Source of the DNA: Comamonas resistens
GTDB taxonomy: Bacteria > Pseudomonadota > Gammaproteobacteria > Burkholderiales > Burkholderiaceae_C
DNA: 64,000 nt
Assembly (NCBI RefSeq): GCF_030064165.1
Contig: NZ_CP125947.1
Location: 2,356,001-2,420,000 of the forward strand
Reading direction: 5' to 3'
The notes beneath the pieces are model-generated. The model was not told where the DNA came from. It was given only the letters and a program-made list of their open reading frames with translations, and did not search any database. This document shows positions 63,662 through 64,000 of this stretch, in pieces. Position 1 is the first letter of the stretch. The number at the start of each line of letters is the position of its first letter. Made by a program: the position numbers and the translations under genes.

Positions 63662-64000
63662 TCACTTTGCATGTATCTGCGCCAGCAACTGCTGGCAGTT
63701 CACATCGTCGTCGGCCGCAGGCACGGTCAGCGGCACCAGCGCCAGGGCCACGGGGGCCAGTGCGGCTGCGGCCACTGCCGCGCCGGCGCGGGCAAACAGC
63801 GGTCCCGGCTCCAACCCCACATCGGGCTTGGCAAAGCTGCCGCGTACATACAGCGGCGTGCGCAGCGAGAAGAATTTCCATTTGAGCGACTCGGGCACGA
63901 TGCGCAGATCCAGTTGCTCCTGCGTCAGATTGATTTGGCCAGTGGCTTGCACAATGGCCTCGGTCGTGGCCAGCTTGGCCATGCGGGGGCGGGCCAGACC
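63662..64000 (-). CDS. AsmA-family protein, C-terminal part
   Basis: The gene runs off the right edge; about 112 residues of the C-terminus are visible. The pattern IVQATGQINLTQEQLDLRIV, LRTPLYVRGSFAKPDVGLEP and a hydrophobic AGAAVAAAALAPVALALVPL matches the end of AsmA-like inner-membrane proteins that face the periplasm and are linked to lipid transport or outer-membrane assembly. The final Cys in DDDVNCQQLLAQIHAK is typical. N-terminus not visible. Confidence 0.8.
   Translation of the reverse strand, partial: GLARPRMAKLATTEAIVQATGQINLTQEQLDLRIVPESLKWKFFSLRTPLYVRGSFAKPDVGLEPGPLFARAGAAVAAAALAPVALALVPLTVPAADDDVNCQQLLAQIHAK

Overview
The window is high-GC chromosomal DNA from a beta-proteobacterium. 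The gene set (ETF-quinone oxidoreductase, a PrpC/AcnD/PrpF 2-methylcitrate branch, an AcoR-controlled dehydrogenase cluster, ImuA-ImuB-DnaE2) and about ten copies of a small AGCGCTGGCAGCT-type palindromic repeat point to Comamonadaceae, most likely Comamonas (C. testosteroni-like). That assignment is inference; no rRNA or tRNA gene is present to test it.

Layout. 1-3032: a redox gene string (luciferase-like monooxygenase end, old yellow enzyme, aldo/keto reductase, MoaF-like protein). 3033-13365: an acetoin-dehydrogenase-type cluster. It has a sigma-54 promoter with upstream GACA-NN-TGTC sites, E1 alpha and beta, a free-standing 81-aa lipoyl domain, a stripped-down E2 catalytic domain, a lipoate-protein ligase, a Tat-exported small subunit plus GMC dehydrogenase, an ABHD11/YbfF-like hydrolase, acoX on the opposite strand and acoR. 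13502-14440: an exported tyrosine phosphatase. 14592-17376: an ABC importer of the ABC_sub_bind type with a terminator between the binding-protein and permease genes. 18021-19724: ETF-QO. 19987-23468: a thioesterase, then a DctB-like kinase and an unusual response regulator lacking both the GAFTGA loop and the DNA-binding domain. 23549-26324: two unknown genes around an RtcB-type RNA ligase. 26418-29791: metE (with an in-frame insertion) and divergent metR. 29886-35973: a type I restriction-modification operon (hsdM-hsdS-hsdR), bracketed by two similar palindromic repeats. 36170-44574: the propionate/2-methylcitrate region (lyase, prpF, acnD, GntR, prpC), divergent from a ScfR/RamB-type regulator with a clear palindromic operator. 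44665-50485: accessory genes (AhpD-like protein with two small unknown partners, LysE exporter, LysR, MerR with a DUF2938 membrane protein, DUF6882 and DUF6892-type proteins). 50684-55147: katG, a PAS-LuxR regulator and scoAB. 55188-56045: a frameshifted LysR pseudogene. 56248-57591: an HD-GYP protein. 57840-63615: the LexA-boxed imuA-imuB-dnaE2 mutagenesis cassette. The window ends inside an AsmA-family gene.

How the parts work together. The 3.3-13.4 kb cluster looks like a self-contained, sigma-54-activated carbon-source module: a membrane/periplasmic alcohol dehydrogenase plus a lipoyl-dependent C-C cleaving complex with its own lipoylation enzyme, but with the E2 split over separate genes and no E3. 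The prp cluster handles propionyl-CoA under an acyl-CoA-sensing regulator. scoAB activates acetoacetate. imuABC is damage-induced error-prone synthesis. The most notable oddities are the split E2 module, the degenerate response regulator, a 77-bp repeat pair around the lyase gene, the metE insertion, and palindromic repeats that lie inside two coding sequences.
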